Made by a program: the position numbers and the translations under genes
DNA from: an uncultured Alphaproteobacteria bacterium
GTDB lineage: Bacteria > Pseudomonadota > Alphaproteobacteria > HIMB59
Length of the DNA stretch: 64,000 nt
NCBI GenBank assembly: GCA_902530745.1
Contig: CACABO010000006.1
Location: 1 to 64,000 of the forward strand
Direction: 5' to 3'
Notes under the pieces: generated by a model
Seen by the model: the letters and a program-made list of their open reading frames with translations, nothing else
What the model was told of the DNA's origin: nothing
The model's database searches: none
In this document: in pieces, positions 16,254-26,406 of the stretch
Position numbering within the stretch: position 1 is the stretch's first letter
Layout: the number at the start of each line of letters is the position of its first letter

Positions 16254-19200
16254 AAAAGATATATCTAAAATATTGGTTATTGGCTCTGGTCCTATCATTA
16301 TAGGTCAAGCATGTGAATTTGATTACTCTGGCAGTCAAGCATGTAAGGCACTTAAAAAAGAAGGTTATGAAGTTGTTTTAATTAACTCTAATCCAGCAAC
16401 TATAATGACAGACCCAGAATTCGCAGATAAAACTTATATTGAGCCTATTGATAAAGAAATTGTAAAAAAAATAATTGATAAAGAGAAACCCGATGCAATT
16501 TTACCAACAATGGGAGGTCAAACAGCTCTAAATATTATCAGAGAGTTAAACAAAGAGAATTATTTTGAAAATTGTTCAATCAAAATTTTAGGTGCTAGTC
16601 CAAGATCTATCGATGTAGCTGAAGATAGAAAATTATTTGCCGAGGCGATGTCTGAAATTGGACTCGAGACACCATTTAGTATAATAGTTGATGACAAGTC
16701 TGATCTAAATAAAATAATTAATGAAGTAAGTTTTCCATTAATTTTAAGACCTTTTTATACTCTTGGAGGAACCGGTGGTGGTATTGTATACGACAAAGAT
16801 GAATTTATATCAAAGGTCAAAAATGCTATCGATTTAAGTCCTGTATCAAAAACTCTTGTTGAAGAGTCCTTAATTGGATGGAAAGAATTTGAATTTGAGG
16901 TAGTTAGAGATAATTTAGATAACTCGATAATAGTTTGTTCAATAGAAAACTTAGATCCAATGGGAGTGCATACTGGGGATAGTATTACAATAGCTCCAGC
17001 ACTTACATTAACTGATAAAGAATATCAAAAACTAAGAAATCAAAGTATTGCTATTCTAAGAAAAATTGGAGTAGAGACTGGTGGTTCAAATGTCCAATTT
17101 GCAGTAAATCCAGAAAATGGAAGGATATTGATTATTGAAATGAATCCGCGAGTTAGTAGGTCATCTGCACTAGCTTCTAAAGCTACAGGTTTTCCTATCG
17201 CTAAAATAGCAGCATTGTTAGCAGTTGGTTACACATTAGATGAATTAGAAAATGATATTACTAAGGTAACTCCAGCAAGTTTTGAACCAGTTATAGACTA
17301 TATTGTGACCAAAATACCAAAATTTAATTTTGAAAAATTTCAAGGGACACCTAGTGAGTTAAATACTGCCATGAAATCAGTTGGTGAAATTATGTCTATA
17401 GGTAGAACTTTTAAAGAGTCTCTTTTAAAAGCTTTCTACTCAATAGAGTCAGATAATTTTGGTTTAAATATAAGTCATGAATTATTAAATATTAAAGATG
17501 AAAATTTAAAAAATATACTAACTAAGCAAAGACCTGATAGATTGTTAATAGTTGCAGAAGCTATAAGACGTAAGATAACTTTAGCTGAAATAAACGAATT
17601 AACATATATTGATATGTTTTTTTTGAGAGAAATAAATGAGATTATAAAAATTGAGCAACAATTAGTAAAGGCAGGTAGTAGTTTAGAAAAAAATTTATTT
17701 ATTTTTGCCAAAAAAATTGGATTTTCTAATCATCATATAAGCAATTTAACAAAAATTAGTATAAATGAAATTTACGACCTTCAGGAAAAAAATAACTTAA
17801 AAACAGTATTTAAAAGAGTAGACACTTGTGGGAATGAATTTGACTCTTCTACTGCATATCTTTATTCAACTTTTATCACTGAAACAAATGAATTTAGCTG
17901 TGAGTCTAGACCAACGAATAAGAAAAAGATAATTATTCTTGGCTCTGGTCCTAATAGAATAGGTCAAGGTATAGAATTTGACTATTGTTGTGTTCAAGCT
18001 GTAAAATCTTTTCAGAAACTTGGTTATGAAACAATTATGATTAATTGTAATCCTGAAACAGTATCAACTGATTATGATACTTCAGATAAACTATATTTTG
18101 AGCCTTTGGACTTTGAATATGTTAAAAATATAATTGATACAGAAAACGAGAAAGGTGTTGTTGAGGGTGTTATTGTCCAATTTGGTGGGCAGACACCTTT
18201 GAGAATAGCTAATAAACTTAAAGAATATGGATATAAGATATTAGGCACATCTTTCGAAGCGATAGACATATCTGAAGACAGAGAGAGATTTCAAAAATTA
18301 ATTCAAAAGGTAGGTTTAAAACAACCAAAGAGTGATATCTCTTTAGGTACAAAAGAACTTGTCACTAAATCCTCTAAGCTTAAGTTTCCTATTTTGTTAA
18401 GGCCCTCATATGTCCTGGGAGGAAGAATGATGGAAAAAATGGCTAATTTAGATGATGTACAAGATTATATTGATCAAAACTATTGGGCACTAGAAAATAA
18501 TGTGATTCTAATAGATGAGTTTCTTCAGAATGCTAAAGAGGTAGATGTTGATGTATTAAGAGATAATAAGGGTAATACCATGATAGCTGGAATTATGGAA
18601 CACATTGAAGAGGCTGGTATTCACTCAGGTGATAGTGCTTGTAGCATACCTCCCTTTTCTCTAAATGATAATATTTTATCAGATATAAAAAAATTTAGTA
18701 TCTCTCTTGTGAATGAATTAAAGATACTTGGTTTAATGAATATTCAATATGCTATCAAAGACGATGAAATTTTTATACTTGAAGCAAATCCTAGAGCTAG
18801 TAGAACAATTCCTTTTCTTGCTAAAGCAATAGGAATACCATTCATTAAAATTGCAGCTGAATTAATCGTAGGTAAAACTCTAACTGAAAAGTATCAGAAT
18901 TTTGATAATAATACTTTACCTTACTTTGCAATCAAGGAGGCTGTATTTCCATTCAATAAATTCCCAAACACCGATGTAATACTTGGTCCAGAGATGAAAA
19001 GCACTGGTGAGGTTATGGGTATAGACGAGGATTTTTATTTAGCTTATTTCAAAAGTCAAATTGGTGCAGGACAAAAACTAAATGACTTAAAAAACATATT
19101 CATCTCTGTTAAAAATGAAGATAAGCAAAGTATATCTAAAATAGCTAAATCTTTCATAGAAAATGGTTATAATTTATATACAACAAAAGGAACTCACGAC

Positions 19201-19485
19201 TTCTTAATGAAAGAGGGAATTTCTTCAAATTTAGTTAACAAGGTGGCTGAAGGATCACCACATGTAGTAGAGTATATAAAACAAAATAAGATTGACTTAG
19301 TTATTAATACAACAGAAAAAAAACAGGCAATTATTGATAGTTTTACTATAAGGAGAACGTCTGTTGATCTTAATATTCCATATTACACCAACCTTAGAAG
19401 TGCAGAAATACTAATTAAATCACTGATTACTTTGAAAAATAAGCCTATTTCTGTAAAACCTATACAAAATCATCATTCTTTTTAG
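16243..19485 (+). CDS. carB: Carbamoyl-phosphate synthase large subunit
   Basis: Makes carbamoyl phosphate from bicarbonate, ammonia and two ATP. The product is full length at 1080 aa, with two homologous ATP-grasp halves ([21 protein letters not shown] at the start of the first, [20 protein letters not shown] at the second), an oligomerisation linker between them, and a C-terminal MGS-like allosteric domain (TTKGTHDFL). The start ATG lies inside carA (11-bp overlap) and gives the typical MPARKDI N-terminus. carAB is divergent from yqeY-dnaG-rpoD. Confidence 0.98.
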   Translation: MPARKDISKILVIGSGPIIIGQACEFDYSGSQACKALKKEGYEVVLINSNPATIMTDPEFADKTYIEPIDKEIVKKIIDKEKPDAILPTMGGQTALNIIRELNKENYFENCSIKILGASPRSIDVAEDRKLFAEAMSEIGLETPFSIIVDDKSDLNKIINEVSFPLILRPFYTLGGTGGGIVYDKDEFISKVKNAIDLSPVSKTLVEESLIGWKEFEFEVVRDNLDNSIIVCSIENLDPMGVHTGDSITIAPALTLTDKEYQKLRNQSIAILRKIGVETGGSNVQFAVNPENGRILIIEMNPRVSRSSALASKATGFPIAKIAALLAVGYTLDELENDITKVTPASFEPVIDYIVTKIPKFNFEKFQGTPSELNTAMKSVGEIMSIGRTFKESLLKAFYSIESDNFGLNISHELLNIKDENLKNILTKQRPDRLLIVAEAIRRKITLAEINELTYIDMFFLREINEIIKIEQQLVKAGSSLEKNLFIFAKKIGFSNHHISNLTKISINEIYDLQEKNNLKTVFKRVDTCGNEFDSSTAYLYSTFITETNEFSCESRPTNKKKIIILGSGPNRIGQGIEFDYCCVQAVKSFQKLGYETIMINCNPETVSTDYDTSDKLYFEPLDFEYVKNIIDTENEKGVVEGVIVQFGGQTPLRIANKLKEYGYKILGTSFEAIDISEDRERFQKLIQKVGLKQPKSDISLGTKELVTKSSKLKFPILLRPSYVLGGRMMEKMANLDDVQDYIDQNYWALENNVILIDEFLQNAKEVDVDVLRDNKGNTMIAGIMEHIEEAGIHSGDSACSIPPFSLNDNILSDIKKFSISLVNELKILGLMNIQYAIKDDEIFILEANPRASRTIPFLAKAIGIPFIKIAAELIVGKTLTEKYQNFDNNTLPYFAIKEAVFPFNKFPNTDVILGPEMKSTGEVMGIDEDFYLAYFKSQIGAGQKLNDLKNIFISVKNEDKQSISKIAKSFIENGYNLYTTKGTHDFLMKEGISSNLVNKVAEGSPHVVEYIKQNKIDLVINTTEKKQAIIDSFTIRRTSVDLNIPYYTNLRSAEILIKSLITLKNKPISVKPIQNHHSF

Positions 19486-19554
19486 TGTAAAAATTCATTT
19501 GTAATAACACATAAAATTCAATATTTTCTACAACTTAATAAATATACTAATAAA

Positions 19555-20028
19555 ATGGAAAAGATACCAATGACAGAAGAGGGGCAAAAGAAACTCCTCG
19601 ATGAACTAAAACATCTTAAAACAGTTGAAAGGCCAATTATCATTAAGGCCATAGCTGATGCTAGAAGTAATGGTGACCTTTCTGAGAACGCTGAATATCA
19701 TGCTGCTAGAGAAAAACAAAGCTTCATTGAAGGACGAGTAGCTGAGATAGAGAGCATTATTGCTCAAGCAGAACTAATAGATGTATCAAAACTATCAGGA
19801 ACGGTTGTAAAATTTGGAGCTACTGTTTCAATTATAAACTTAGATAATGATAAAGAGTCTAAGTATCAGTTAGTTGGAGAGGTGGAAGCTGACATTGAAC
19901 AAAAAAAAATATCTGTAACTAGCCCTATTGCAAGAGCTTTGATTGGAAAGAAGAAGGGTGATTATATAGAGGTATCAACACCAAAAGGTATAACCTCATA
20001 CGAAATTAAGTCAGTAAGATTTAAATAA
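19555..20028 (+). CDS. greA: Transcription elongation factor GreA
   Basis: Rescues backtracked RNA polymerase by stimulating transcript cleavage. The product has 157 aa, normal length. The N-terminal coiled coil carries the acidic tip in ARSNGDLSENAEYHAARE, and the C-terminal FKBP-like domain ends in PIARALIGKKKGDYIEV. The gene follows carB after a 69-bp AT-rich gap with TATACT just upstream of the ATG and no ribosome binding site, suggesting its own promoter with a very short leader. Confidence 0.97.
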   Translation: MEKIPMTEEGQKKLLDELKHLKTVERPIIIKAIADARSNGDLSENAEYHAAREKQSFIEGRVAEIESIIAQAELIDVSKLSGTVVKFGATVSIINLDNDKESKYQLVGEVEADIEQKKISVTSPIARALIGKKKGDYIEVSTPKGITSYEIKSVRFK

Positions 20029-20034
20029 TATAAT

Positions 20035-20976
20035 TTGAATACCTACAAAGTAATTACCATCAGTGAAGGTGCTGCTGGTATGAGAAGTCAAATAGAGGGA
20101 TTAGCTAATTTAATCTCTGACTCTTATGAAAATTATGATTTAAAACTTAAATCTATTTTCAAAAATTTACCTATTGAGTTAATACCTACCAGTAGTTTTG
20201 CATATAGTAATTTATCTTTATTAAAGATTGAAAAAAATACAATTCTTATCAGTTGTGGTAAAAAAAGTATCAAAGCGTCTGTTTATTTAAAAAGAAAGTT
20301 TAAGGATTTAATTTTTAATATACACATACAAGACCCAAAAATAAATTATAAGCTTTTTGATCTTATTGTTTGCCCAGAACATGATAATTTAAATTTTGAT
20401 AATTGTATTTCAACTTTATTAGCCATACATAATATTAAATTCAAAAAAAATATTAGAAATAAAAATACAATAAATTTTATTATTGGCGGACCAAACAAAT
20501 ATTTTAAATATCAACAGCAAACACAAGAAAAAATTTTAAATGAAATAAGATTTTTAAGTAATAAGTTCAAAATTAATGTTATACCATCACGAAGAACACC
20601 AATGGGGCTTATAGAAGAATTATCAAAAATTGATAATGAAAATGTTATTACCTTTAATGATTTATTTAATCCAAAGAAGTATGGTGAGCTTCTATCTGAG
20701 GGTAATTTACAAGTTGTAACTTGGGACTCAATATCCATGATATCTGAAGCTATATCCTCTGAAGCTGGTACTTTTTTATTTAAGTTTGAAGAAAAATTTT
20801 GCCCGAAAAGGTATCTTAAGTTTTTTGATAAAATTACAAAGCTTAATTTTGCAAAATTTTATAATCAAAATTTAAAACCTTATGAAATCTCTATTGATGA
20901 GTATAACAAAAATCTTAAAACTAAGATCTTGAATAAGATACAATCTAATTTAAGGTTCAGATCTAATAATGCTTAA
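20035..20976 (+). CDS. ELM1-family (mitochondrial fission ELM1-like) protein
   Basis: 313-aa member of the family that includes plant ELM1, common in alphaproteobacteria and of unsettled biochemical role; it resembles GT-B glycosyltransferases. Family features are the N-terminal ISEGAAGMRSQIEGLA, the central IGGPNKYF, SRRTPMGLIEEL and the C-terminal VVTWDSISMISEAISS. The start is TTG at 20035, 6 nt after the greA stop, since no closer in-frame ATG gives the conserved N-terminus. The downstream oxygenase gene overlaps by 8 bp, so greA, this gene and the oxygenase probably form one unit. Confidence 0.82.
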   Translation: MNTYKVITISEGAAGMRSQIEGLANLISDSYENYDLKLKSIFKNLPIELIPTSSFAYSNLSLLKIEKNTILISCGKKSIKASVYLKRKFKDLIFNIHIQDPKINYKLFDLIVCPEHDNLNFDNCISTLLAIHNIKFKKNIRNKNTINFIIGGPNKYFKYQQQTQEKILNEIRFLSNKFKINVIPSRRTPMGLIEELSKIDNENVITFNDLFNPKKYGELLSEGNLQVVTWDSISMISEAISSEAGTFLFKFEEKFCPKRYLKFFDKITKLNFAKFYNQNLKPYEISIDEYNKNLKTKILNKIQSNLRFRSNNA

Positions 20977-21595
20977 GGAATCAATATTAAATCGTTGTAC
21001 TACATACTCAGACCCTTTCCCTCACTGGGAGCTAGACTTCCCTTTTACAGAGGGGCTCATAAAAGAACTTAATGATGTAGATATATCTGATGCACCTCGA
21101 TCCTTTGACGGAACAAGAGCCGCTGATGCAGGTGGAGATGGGATAGATGGAAAACTTAGAGTTTTTTTAGAGAGAGATAATTCAAAAAACTTATCAAATG
21201 GTATGGGTTTAATTGATGATTTGAGGGATAAAGATGTTATTGAGTCAATACAAGAGAAAATCAAAAAAAATTTATCAAATAGTTTTATTAGAATTGAGTA
21301 CATATCAGATCGTAAAGGTTTTTGGCTAAAACCACATTTAGATATCAAAGAGAAATTAATGACAATGATGTTATTTATAAACACTTACGATGAATCAGAA
21401 AAACTTGGAACAGATTTTTATGATACTGACATGAATCTTGTTAAAACAGTACCATACAAACATAACACTGGTTATTTTTTTGCCTCTGGAAATAATACTT
21501 GGCACGGACTCGAAAAAAAAGAAATTAAGGTTGAGAGAAGATGCATGCAAATAAATTATGTAACCTTCCCCACTAGTTGGCCAATCGATGGCTGA
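20969..21595 (+). CDS. 2OG-Fe(II) oxygenase superfamily protein
   Basis: Probable 2-oxoglutarate-dependent non-haem iron dioxygenase of 208 aa. The iron triad is readable as His and Asp in PHLDIKEK and a distal His in NTWHGLEKK. A downstream Arg in VERRCMQINYV is a candidate 2-oxoglutarate-binding residue. Substrate is unknown; many alphaproteobacterial homologues sit in envelope or glycan contexts, and the ELM1-family neighbour would fit that. It overlaps the upstream gene by 8 bp and trxB by 8 bp. Confidence 0.78.
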   Translation: MLKESILNRCTTYSDPFPHWELDFPFTEGLIKELNDVDISDAPRSFDGTRAADAGGDGIDGKLRVFLERDNSKNLSNGMGLIDDLRDKDVIESIQEKIKKNLSNSFIRIEYISDRKGFWLKPHLDIKEKLMTMMLFINTYDESEKLGTDFYDTDMNLVKTVPYKHNTGYFFASGNNTWHGLEKKEIKVERRCMQINYVTFPTSWPIDG

Positions 21596-22508
21596 TATTA
21601 ATAATGTTATTATTATAGGTTCAGGACCTGCTGGATATACTGCTGCAATATACGCTGCTAGGGCTAATTTAAAGCCTATTTTAGTGAGTGGCTTTCAGCC
21701 TGGTGGTCAACTAACCATAACAACTGATGTGGAAAACTATCCAGGGTATGAAGATCCTATCCAAGGGCCATGGTTAATGGAACAAATGCAAAAGCAGGCA
21801 GCACATGTTGGTACTGAAATAATCAATTCACAAGTAACAGAAGTTTTTTTAAACGAAAAAATTAAAAAATTAAATTTAGATAATGGCACAACTCTAAATA
21901 CCAAAACTGTAATAATTAGCACAGGAGCACAAGCGAGATGGCTTGGTTTAGATGATGAGGCTAAATTTCAAGGTCATGGACTATCTGCTTGTGCAACTTG
22001 TGATGGTTTTTTCTTTAAAGATAAAGAGGTTGCTGTTATTGGTGGTGGAAATAGTGCAGCTGAGGAAGCATTATTTTTAACTAAATTTGCAACAAAAGTT
22101 TATCTTGTTCACAGAAGAGATAAACTAAGAGCTGAAAAAATATTACAAGATCGATTAAAACAAAATTCTAAAATAGAGTTTATTTGGAATAGTGAAGTAA
22201 CTAAGTTTAATGGAAATGATGATTTAGAGTCAATAGACTTGTTAAATAAACAAGATAATAAAATTTCAAATCTCAAAATAGATGGTGTATTTATTGCGAT
22301 AGGGCATGATCCAGCAACACAATTGTTTAAAGGTCAACTAAAAATGGATGACGGTGGATACATTATTACAGATCCAGATAGTACAAAAACCTCAGTTGAA
22401 GGAGTATTTGCTGCAGGGGATGTAAAAGATAAAATTTATAGACAAGCCGTTACAGCTGCAGGTATGGGATGTATGGCAGCATTAGAAGTTGAGAAGTATC
22501 TGGATTGA
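21588..22508 (+). CDS. trxB: Thioredoxin reductase TrxB
   Basis: FAD/NADPH enzyme that reduces thioredoxin. The 306-aa product has the N-terminal FAD motif IIGSGPAGYTAAIYAARA, redox-active Cys135 and Cys138 in ACATCDGFF, the NADPH motif VIGGGNSAAEEALFL and the C-terminal FAD motif VFAAGDVKDKIYRQA. All catalytic features are intact. It overlaps the oxygenase gene by 8 bp and ends 2 bp before the convergent rpmJ stop. Confidence 0.97.
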   Translation: MADINNVIIIGSGPAGYTAAIYAARANLKPILVSGFQPGGQLTITTDVENYPGYEDPIQGPWLMEQMQKQAAHVGTEIINSQVTEVFLNEKIKKLNLDNGTTLNTKTVIISTGAQARWLGLDDEAKFQGHGLSACATCDGFFFKDKEVAVIGGGNSAAEEALFLTKFATKVYLVHRRDKLRAEKILQDRLKQNSKIEFIWNSEVTKFNGNDDLESIDLLNKQDNKISNLKIDGVFIAIGHDPATQLFKGQLKMDDGGYIITDPDSTKTSVEGVFAAGDVKDKIYRQAVTAAGMGCMAALEVEKYLD

Positions 22509-22510
22509 TT

Positions 22511-22636
22511 TTAGCCTTGTCTGGCTTTCATTCTTGGGTTGGTTTTGTTGATTACATATAACCTACCCTTTCTTCTAACCAGTTGATTATTTTTATCTCT
22601 GGTTTTAGCTGTTTTAAGAGAACTTTTAATTTTCAT
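22511..22636 (-). CDS. rpmJ: Ribosomal protein L36 (bL36)
   Basis: 41-aa product read on the minus strand: [17 protein letters not shown] then [20 protein letters not shown], ending RQG. It is the cysteine-free (C-minus) form usual for alphaproteobacteria, which does not bind zinc. The gene is monocistronic between convergent trxB (2-bp gap) and divergent sufE. No ribosome binding site is seen before the ATG. Confidence 0.96.
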   Translation of the reverse strand: MKIKSSLKTAKTRDKNNQLVRRKGRLYVINKTNPRMKARQG

Positions 22637-22675
22637 AATTTAATGTATTAGTTATTAATAATAAGGCAAAAATCT

Positions 22676-23092
22676 ATGTTAATTCATGAAAAAATCAACA
22701 AAATTAAGGAAGATTTCTCATTTTTTGATAATTGGGAAGATAAATACCAATACCTGATAGATTTAGGAAAAAAACTCCCTGATCTTGAGGATAAATATAA
22801 AACTGAGGAATATCGTGTTCAAGGATGTACATCAAATCTATGGATGGTGCCAAAATTTATTGATGGAAAAATTAAACTTTCTGGTTCAAGTGACTCTGTA
22901 ATTGTAAAAGGTTTGTTTTATTTAGTTTATTTTTCTTATAATGAAGAGACTCCTGAAACTATAATAAATAATCCCTTATCTTTTTTTGAAGAAATTGGTC
23001 TTTCTAATCATCTAGGTCAATCAAGATCTAATGGGCTTAATTCGCTAAGAAAAAAAATAAAATCAATAGCGACAGATTTATCAAATAAATAA
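22676..23092 (+). CDS. sufE: Fe-S cluster assembly sulfur acceptor SufE
   Basis: 138-aa SufE family protein that accepts persulfide sulfur from cysteine desulfurase SufS and passes it to the SufBCD scaffold. The acceptor is Cys51 in EYRVQGCTSNLW, and the conserved EEIGLSNHLGQSRSNGL segment is present. It is monocistronic and divergent from rpmJ. The other suf genes are not in the window. A short AAGG tract lies 12 nt upstream of the ATG. Confidence 0.95.
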   Translation: MLIHEKINKIKEDFSFFDNWEDKYQYLIDLGKKLPDLEDKYKTEEYRVQGCTSNLWMVPKFIDGKIKLSGSSDSVIVKGLFYLVYFSYNEETPETIINNPLSFFEEIGLSNHLGQSRSNGLNSLRKKIKSIATDLSNK

Positions 23093-23127
23093 ATTTTATT
23101 GTCTGTAAACTATGTTAATTTTATTCA

Positions 23128-23685
23128 ATGAGTTTGATTAAATTAATATTTTCAATTTCATTTTTACTATTTTCTAGCAATTTATATTCTAAGGAGGATG
23201 TTATTAATTTACAACTTAAAGACGGAATCGTCAAAATAAAGACCTTTGAAGATAAGGCTCCAAAACATGTTAAACAAATAACTGATCTAGTTGCCAAAGG
23301 CAGTTACGATGGGGTAGTTTTTCACAGAGTAATAGATGGTTTTATGGCCCAAACAGGAGATGTTCAGTTTGGTAATTCGAATTCAGATAACTATGATTTA
23401 AGAAGAGCGGGTACAGGTGGTTCTGGTAACAATATTGAAGCAGAATTTAATGATATGCCACATAAAAGAGGAACTTTAAGTATGGCACGTGCACAAGATC
23501 CAAATAGTGCTGATAGTCAATTTTTTATTTGTTTCGGCGATACTCCACACTTAGACGGACAATATACTGTTTGGGGCGAGGTAATCGAAGGAATGGAGTT
23601 TGTTGATGCAATCAAAAAAGGCGATCCTATAAAAAACGGTCTGGTAGATGATCCAGATAAGATTATCAAAATGTGGATTGAATAA
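23128..23685 (+). CDS. Periplasmic cyclophilin-type peptidyl-prolyl isomerase
   Basis: 185-aa cyclophilin with an N-terminal signal peptide (about residues 1-21, LLFSSNLYS then KED), so it probably assists folding of proline-containing proteins in the periplasm. Active-site segments are VVFHRVIDGFMAQTGD, MARAQDPNSADSQFFI and HLDGQYTVWGEVIEGM. The catalytic Arg in FHRV and the Gln/Phe pocket residues are conserved. It sits 35 bp after sufE and converges on the OmpA-type gene with 2 bp between stops. Confidence 0.93.
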   Translation: MSLIKLIFSISFLLFSSNLYSKEDVINLQLKDGIVKIKTFEDKAPKHVKQITDLVAKGSYDGVVFHRVIDGFMAQTGDVQFGNSNSDNYDLRRAGTGGSGNNIEAEFNDMPHKRGTLSMARAQDPNSADSQFFICFGDTPHLDGQYTVWGEVIEGMEFVDAIKKGDPIKNGLVDDPDKIIKMWIE

Positions 23686-23687
23686 AT

Positions 23688-24971
23688 TTACTTTTGAGTA
23701 ATTTTTAATTCAATTCTTCTATTTTCTTTGAGATCATCTTTAGTATCTCCTGTATTAATAGGTTGATATTCGCCGTAACCATTTGCTGACAATTTGTTAG
23801 CAGGGATACCTTGTTGAATAAGAAATTTTACGACCTCAAGCGCTCTAGCGTGAGATAGTTCCCAATTTGATGGAAATTGAGAGGTAGAAATAGGAATCTT
23901 ATCAGTGTGACCGTCTATTTGTAAGATCCAATTTAAATCAGATGGTATTGACTCCGCAACTTCTATAATTGTTTTCGTAATAAGAGATAGTGCTATCCTA
24001 CCTTCTTCTTGTATATTTGCACTACCAGAGTCAAATAAGATCTCAGATTGAAAAATAAATCTATCCCCTTTAATTTGGATATCGTCTCTATCAGCTAAAG
24101 CTTCAGATAACTTGCCAAAAAATTCTGATTTATACTTTTGTAATTTGAATAATTCACTTGTAAGTACTCTATTTAATCTATCTCCTAACTCTCCGAGTTC
24201 TATCTCATTTTTAGCTATTTCTGCTTCTTTTGACTCTAGTAAATTATTTAAGAGATTAATTTCATTACTAAGTATCTCAATATCCAAGGCTAAATTAGAT
24301 ATCAAATTTAGAGCCTCATTTAGATCACTTGATTGTATTGCTGACTCCTCCTGTAGAGTAGATAATTTGTTTTGTAATTCTTGATTTATATTCTCAGAGG
24401 AACTTAATGATTCTAGAAGATTTTCAATTCTATTTTGTGACTCGCCAATTTGGCCAACTAGCTTACTGTTTTCTCCACCAAGTTTTATTAAATCTGATTT
24501 TAATATTTCTTGTTGCTTATTTAATTCAGAAAGATTTTCTTGAAGGGTTTCTCTGTCAGCTAAAGATAAAGATAATTCATCAGTAATTTTTGCAATTATC
24601 GTATTTAGTTTATCTATATCAAGTGCTTGGTCTTGAATAATCGTATCTTGAGCTAAAATTTGAGATTGTTTAATTGATATCTCTTCATCAAGTTTTTCAA
24701 TAAGATTTTGTCTGTCAATTAATTCAATCTCTTTATCTGTGAGTGTTACATCTTGTTCCACAATAGTTTCGTCTTGAATAACAATTGTTTTTTCCAAACT
24801 CTGTATTTGTTCATTTTTTCCTACTACAAGATCTCCCAAATAAACTTGGGCAACTGTGAATAGTAAAACTATAAAAATTATAACCATCAACGTAGATGCC
24901 AATACATCTACAAATCCAGGCCAAATTATATTTCCATTATCTGAACTTTGAGTTTTAGAGAGATAACTCAC
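23688..24971 (-). CDS. MotB/OmpA-type peptidoglycan-anchored stator subunit with long coiled coil
   Basis: 427-aa inner-membrane protein. The N-terminal helix (about 18-44) has Asp22 in WPGFVDVLASTLMV, the position of the proton-carrying Asp in MotB/ExbD-type stators. A very long coiled coil (about 50-290, rich in Gln, Glu, Ile and Leu) follows, then an OmpA-like peptidoglycan-binding domain (about 300-425, with ILQIDGHTDKIPIS and NRRIELKI). It overlaps the MotA-like gene by 4 bp. No flagellar gene and no Zorya effector is nearby. The job is probably envelope-related energy transduction, but this is inferred. Confidence 0.85.
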   Translation of the reverse strand: MSYLSKTQSSDNGNIIWPGFVDVLASTLMVIIFIVLLFTVAQVYLGDLVVGKNEQIQSLEKTIVIQDETIVEQDVTLTDKEIELIDRQNLIEKLDEEISIKQSQILAQDTIIQDQALDIDKLNTIIAKITDELSLSLADRETLQENLSELNKQQEILKSDLIKLGGENSKLVGQIGESQNRIENLLESLSSSENINQELQNKLSTLQEESAIQSSDLNEALNLISNLALDIEILSNEINLLNNLLESKEAEIAKNEIELGELGDRLNRVLTSELFKLQKYKSEFFGKLSEALADRDDIQIKGDRFIFQSEILFDSGSANIQEEGRIALSLITKTIIEVAESIPSDLNWILQIDGHTDKIPISTSQFPSNWELSHARALEVVKFLIQQGIPANKLSANGYGEYQPINTGDTKDDLKENRRIELKITQK

Positions 24972-25828
24972 TTTTTGTCTAAGTCTTTGATAGACTTGCT
25001 TACAGACTTAAGTTCTGTAATAACATCTTTCCTTAAATCATCATTATAATTTTTCATACCATCAACCAAATCATCAAGCTTAGAAACAATATTTTGAGAT
25101 AAGTTGGTGCTATTAGAATTCTGATTAAATTTATTTGTATTCGGGCTAGATCTATAAAAAAGTCGAATTTGATTTTCACAAAATTCATAATAATTCTGCT
25201 TAATGCCTCTAGTGATTATTTCATAAAGTCCTAAAATTAAAGAAGTTACTAAACCAAACAAAGATGAGCTAAAGGCTATTGTCATTCCAGATAAAGGTGA
25301 CTTTAGTCCATCTTTTAGATTGTTAAAAAATAACCCAAAGTCTTGTTCTTCAATTGATAAACTATCAATGACGTTTGAAACACTTCCTATTGTTAATAGT
25401 AATCCATAAAAAGTCCCAATGAGTCCTAAGAATATAGCTAAGTTGATAAGATATTTTGATATGTCACTTCCACTTTCAACAGTAGATAAAAGATCATCTA
25501 GTATCTCATCAAGTGTTTTAGTTATACTTTTGGAGGTAGTTGTTATACCAAGATTATTCGCAATAGATTTTGTTATTGGATAGTTGTTTATAGATGAGTC
25601 GTTTAATTTTAATTTTCCAAATGCTACAGAGTTCATGAATCTAAACTCTGAGCTTAAAGTGAATATCTTAAAAGAGTATAGAAGAAAACCAATTATAAGT
25701 GTAAGAAGTATTATTCCATTAATATATGGATTTGCATCAAAGTAAATTTTTATTTCCTCGTACCCAATTACAAGAATTATTACAATTAAGATCGAGAATA
25801 ATAAATAAGCTAAAAAGTTTTTAGTCAT
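24968..25828 (-). CDS. MotA/TolQ/ExbB-like proton-channel subunit
   Basis: 286-aa membrane protein with about four transmembrane segments (about 6-26, 36-55, 127-150 and 178-203). The signature region is AIFLGLIGTFYGLLLTIGSV followed by LSGMTIAFSSSLFGLVTSL, typical of MotA/ExbB-like channels. The C-terminal 80 residues are cytoplasmic and helical, ending in a Lys/Asp-rich tail. It is translationally coupled (4-bp overlap) to the OmpA-domain partner, forming a two-gene ion-driven stator. Function in this lineage is unknown. Confidence 0.85.
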   Translation of the reverse strand: MTKNFLAYLLFSILIVIILVIGYEEIKIYFDANPYINGIILLTLIIGFLLYSFKIFTLSSEFRFMNSVAFGKLKLNDSSINNYPITKSIANNLGITTTSKSITKTLDEILDDLLSTVESGSDISKYLINLAIFLGLIGTFYGLLLTIGSVSNVIDSLSIEEQDFGLFFNNLKDGLKSPLSGMTIAFSSSLFGLVTSLILGLYEIITRGIKQNYYEFCENQIRLFYRSSPNTNKFNQNSNSTNLSQNIVSKLDDLVDGMKNYNDDLRKDVITELKSVSKSIKDLDKK

Positions 25829-25884
25829 TAATCATAAAAATAAACGAATTTTGTAAATTAACAATTGGATATTTATGAAAAAAT

Positions 25885-26370
25885 TTAGAAATTTCTATTG
25901 TAAATAAGGTAATAATTATTTGTGCCTGGATTTACTGTGGCTAAACCTGCATTAGAAATGTGATGCGAACCTAATCCAAACCTGGATTCTTTTGATATTT
26001 TATAAAAAATGTTAATCTCTGATTTAAATTGCAAATCATTTCCTAAATCTTTGCCATCTCCATTGTTGTAAATGCCAACTGATGAAGAGAGATTAAAATA
26101 AATAGAGTCTGCTCCAATATTTGTTTCAAACCCACTGTAAAACATTGAAGCATTTTCAGCTGTTATGAAACCTCCAATTACTGGGTTAATTGTTAAAATA
26201 TTTATCAAATCTATTTCATTATCAGACATATGATAATTAAGACCAAACAAATTCGTTGTATTATCATCATCATAATCATAGGTACCTCCAAAAATAGAAT
26301 AACTATTTGCATTTATAGTTATGTTTGATGAAAGTAAAAAAATTAAAAAACTTAATAAATATTTTTTCAT
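25885..26370 (-). CDS. PagL-like lipid A deacylase family outer-membrane protein
   Basis: 161-aa beta-barrel-type protein with a signal peptide (about 1-21). The C-terminal region has the PagL signature GSHHISNAGLATVNPGTNNY and ends in an aromatic strand (YLIYNRNF), typical of outer-membrane proteins. In Pseudomonas PagL the catalytic residues are His, Ser (two after the His) and Glu 12 residues after the Ser. Here His and Ser are kept (HIS), but the Glu position is Asn. It may be inactive or use another acid. It is monocistronic, next to tRNA-Val. Confidence 0.78.
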   Translation of the reverse strand: MKKYLLSFLIFLLSSNITINANSYSIFGGTYDYDDDNTTNLFGLNYHMSDNEIDLINILTINPVIGGFITAENASMFYSGFETNIGADSIYFNLSSSVGIYNNGDGKDLGNDLQFKSEINIFYKISKESRFGLGSHHISNAGLATVNPGTNNYYLIYNRNF

Positions 26371-26406
26371 TCAACTAAACCATACACCATCAATTTAGAA
26401 AGTAAA

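Noticed and set aside
23688-25828. MotA/MotB-like pair as ZorAB of a Zorya defence system
   Set aside because: No ZorC, ZorD or ZorE gene is adjacent; neighbours are a cyclophilin and a PagL-like gene, and the ZorA-type long cytoplasmic tail is absent.
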